In this document: piece after piece, positions 63,210-64,000 of the stretch | Numbering within the stretch: the first letter of the stretch is position 1 | How the letters are laid out: every line of letters begins with the position of its first letter | NCBI RefSeq assembly: GCF_014673215.1 | Contig: NZ_JACWMS010000004.1 | Coordinates: 434,001-498,000 of the forward strand | Direction: 5' to 3' | DNA from: Gordonia hankookensis | Lineage (GTDB): Bacteria; Actinomycetota; Actinomycetes; Mycobacteriales; Mycobacteriaceae | Length of the DNA: 64,000 nucleotides | Position numbers and translations under genes: made by a program | Notes under the pieces: generated by a model | What the model was told of the DNA's origin: nothing | The model's database searches: none | What the model saw: only the letters and a program-made list of their open reading frames with translations

Positions 63210-64000
63210 GTGATCACCGCAACCGACCTCGAAGTCCGAGCGGGCGCTCGGACCTTGTTGTCGGCGCCCGGTCCCGCACTGCGTATTCAACCCGGCGACC
63301 GGATCGGCCTCGTCGGCCGGAACGGCGCGGGCAAGACCACCACACTGCGAATCCTCTCCGGTGAGACCGAACCATATGCCGGCACGGTGGTGCGCAGCGG
63401 CGAACTCGGTTACCTGCCGCAGGACCCCAAAGAAGGCGATTTGGACGTCCTCGCCAAGGATCGGGTGCTGTCCGCACGCGGCCTCGACGCGATCCTGCAT
63501 CAGATGGAGAAGCAGCAGGCACTGATGGCCGAGGCGGCCGACGACCGGGTCCGTGACCGGGCGGTGGCCAAGTACGGGCAACTCGAAGAGCGGTTCTCTG
63601 CACTCGGCGGCTATGTGGCCGAATCGGAGGCTGCGCGCATCTGTCACAGCCTCGGGTTGCCCGATCGGGTTCTCGGCCAGGCCCTGCGGACTCTGTCCGG
63701 CGGTCAGCGACGTCGAATCGAGCTGGCACGCATCCTCTTTGCGGCCTCCGACGGTGCCGGGAAGTCCGACACAACGCTCCTGCTCGATGAGCCGACGAAC
63801 CACCTTGACGCCGACTCGATCACCTGGTTGCGCGGATTCCTGCAGAACCATGAGGGCGGTCTCGTGGTGATCAGTCACGACGTGGAATTGCTGGCCGACG
63901 TGGTGAACCGGGTGTGGTTCCTCGATGCCGTGCGCGGTGAGGCCGACATCTACAACATGGGTTGGCAGCGCTACCTCGACGCCCGCGCCACCGACGAGCA
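63210..64000 (+). CDS. ABC-F family ATPase (partial, runs off the window)
   Basis: The frame is open from GTG 63210 to the window edge (263 codons). It reads VITATDLEVRAGARTLLSAP, then Walker A GLVGRNGAGKTTTLRILSGE, the ABC-F-type LGYLPQDPKEGDLDVL, the signature LSGGQRRRIELARILF and Walker B LLLDEPTNHLDADSI with ISHDVELL. No membrane segment is present, so it is a soluble translation-factor-like ABC-F protein (Rv1473-like). The second ATPase half lies beyond the window. Whether it gives antibiotic resistance or helps translation cannot be told. Confidence 0.93.
   Translation, partial: MITATDLEVRAGARTLLSAPGPALRIQPGDRIGLVGRNGAGKTTTLRILSGETEPYAGTVVRSGELGYLPQDPKEGDLDVLAKDRVLSARGLDAILHQMEKQQALMAEAADDRVRDRAVAKYGQLEERFSALGGYVAESEAARICHSLGLPDRVLGQALRTLSGGQRRRIELARILFAASDGAGKSDTTLLLDEPTNHLDADSITWLRGFLQNHEGGLVVISHDVELLADVVNRVWFLDAVRGEADIYNMGWQRYLDARATDE

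Overview
The window is about 64 kb of GC-rich chromosome from a mycolate-type actinobacterium (order Mycobacteriales). Gene content and order follow the Mycobacterium tuberculosis Rv1379-Rv1473 stretch closely: pyr operon, mihF-gmk-rpoZ-coaBC-metK-priA, fmt-rsmB-rpe-rib genes, uvrC-rapZ-yvcK-whiA, gap-pgk-tpiA-secG, pentose-phosphate genes, ctaB/ctaA and the suf operon. The pepQ-efp-nusB block fused to pyrR, the ppc gene after secG, and a lycopene cyclase point to a Gordonia/Williamsia-like genus rather than Mycobacterium; the genus is an inference. No rRNA, tRNA, CRISPR array, insertion sequence or prophage was seen.

Layout. 1-2350: pepQ, efp, nusB. 2396-11310: de novo UMP synthesis (pyrR, pyrB, pyrC, a bPH membrane protein, carA, carB, pyrF) as a tightly overlapping operon behind a PyrR-binding leader that can hide the pyrR Shine-Dalgarno. 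11946-16018: mihF, gmk, rpoZ, coaBC, metK. 16066-20346: a helicase-defective priA, fmt, rsmB. 20420-25418: rpe and riboflavin synthesis (ribD, FMN riboswitch, ribE, ribBA, ribH) and a second small PH-domain membrane protein. 25499-30660: uvrC, rapZ, yvcK, whiA. 30808-37394: glycolysis (gap, pgk, tpiA), secG, ppc. 39825-46293 (minus strand): the pentose-phosphate operon tkt-tal-zwf-opcA-pgl, followed by a flavodoxin-fold quinone reductase. 46586-53868: haem O/A synthesis (ctaB, ctaA), a quinone reductase, a drug/lipid-type ABC exporter and the mannosyltransferase mptB. 53987-60449: sufR-sufB-sufD-sufC-sufS-sufU-sufT, iron-sulphur cluster assembly under SufR autocontrol. 60469-64000: a DUF1992 protein, a 58-residue acidic protein, lycopene cyclase, an SDR oxidoreductase and the first part of an ABC-F ATPase.

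The one clearly accessory segment is about 37395-39090. It is visibly AT-richer than its neighbours and carries a single-pass membrane pentapeptide-repeat protein with eight cysteines that fall into four local pairs. Its 3' end abuts and overlaps the quinone reductase gene, whose last ~20 codons appear to be read from the foreign DNA.

Two recurring regulatory themes are visible by eye. First, many genes start with ATG or GTG only 6-8 nt after a TANNNT -10 box and have no Shine-Dalgarno, which is the signature of leaderless transcripts (pepQ, rpe, uvrC, the Rv1455-like gene, mptB, the SDR, ABC-F, probably ppc). Second, several leaders look structured: the pyrR leader, the FMN riboswitch, and an unassigned metK leader with tandem CACAATTGCT repeats. 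All calls were made by reading the sequence and recalling family motifs; no database search was run.
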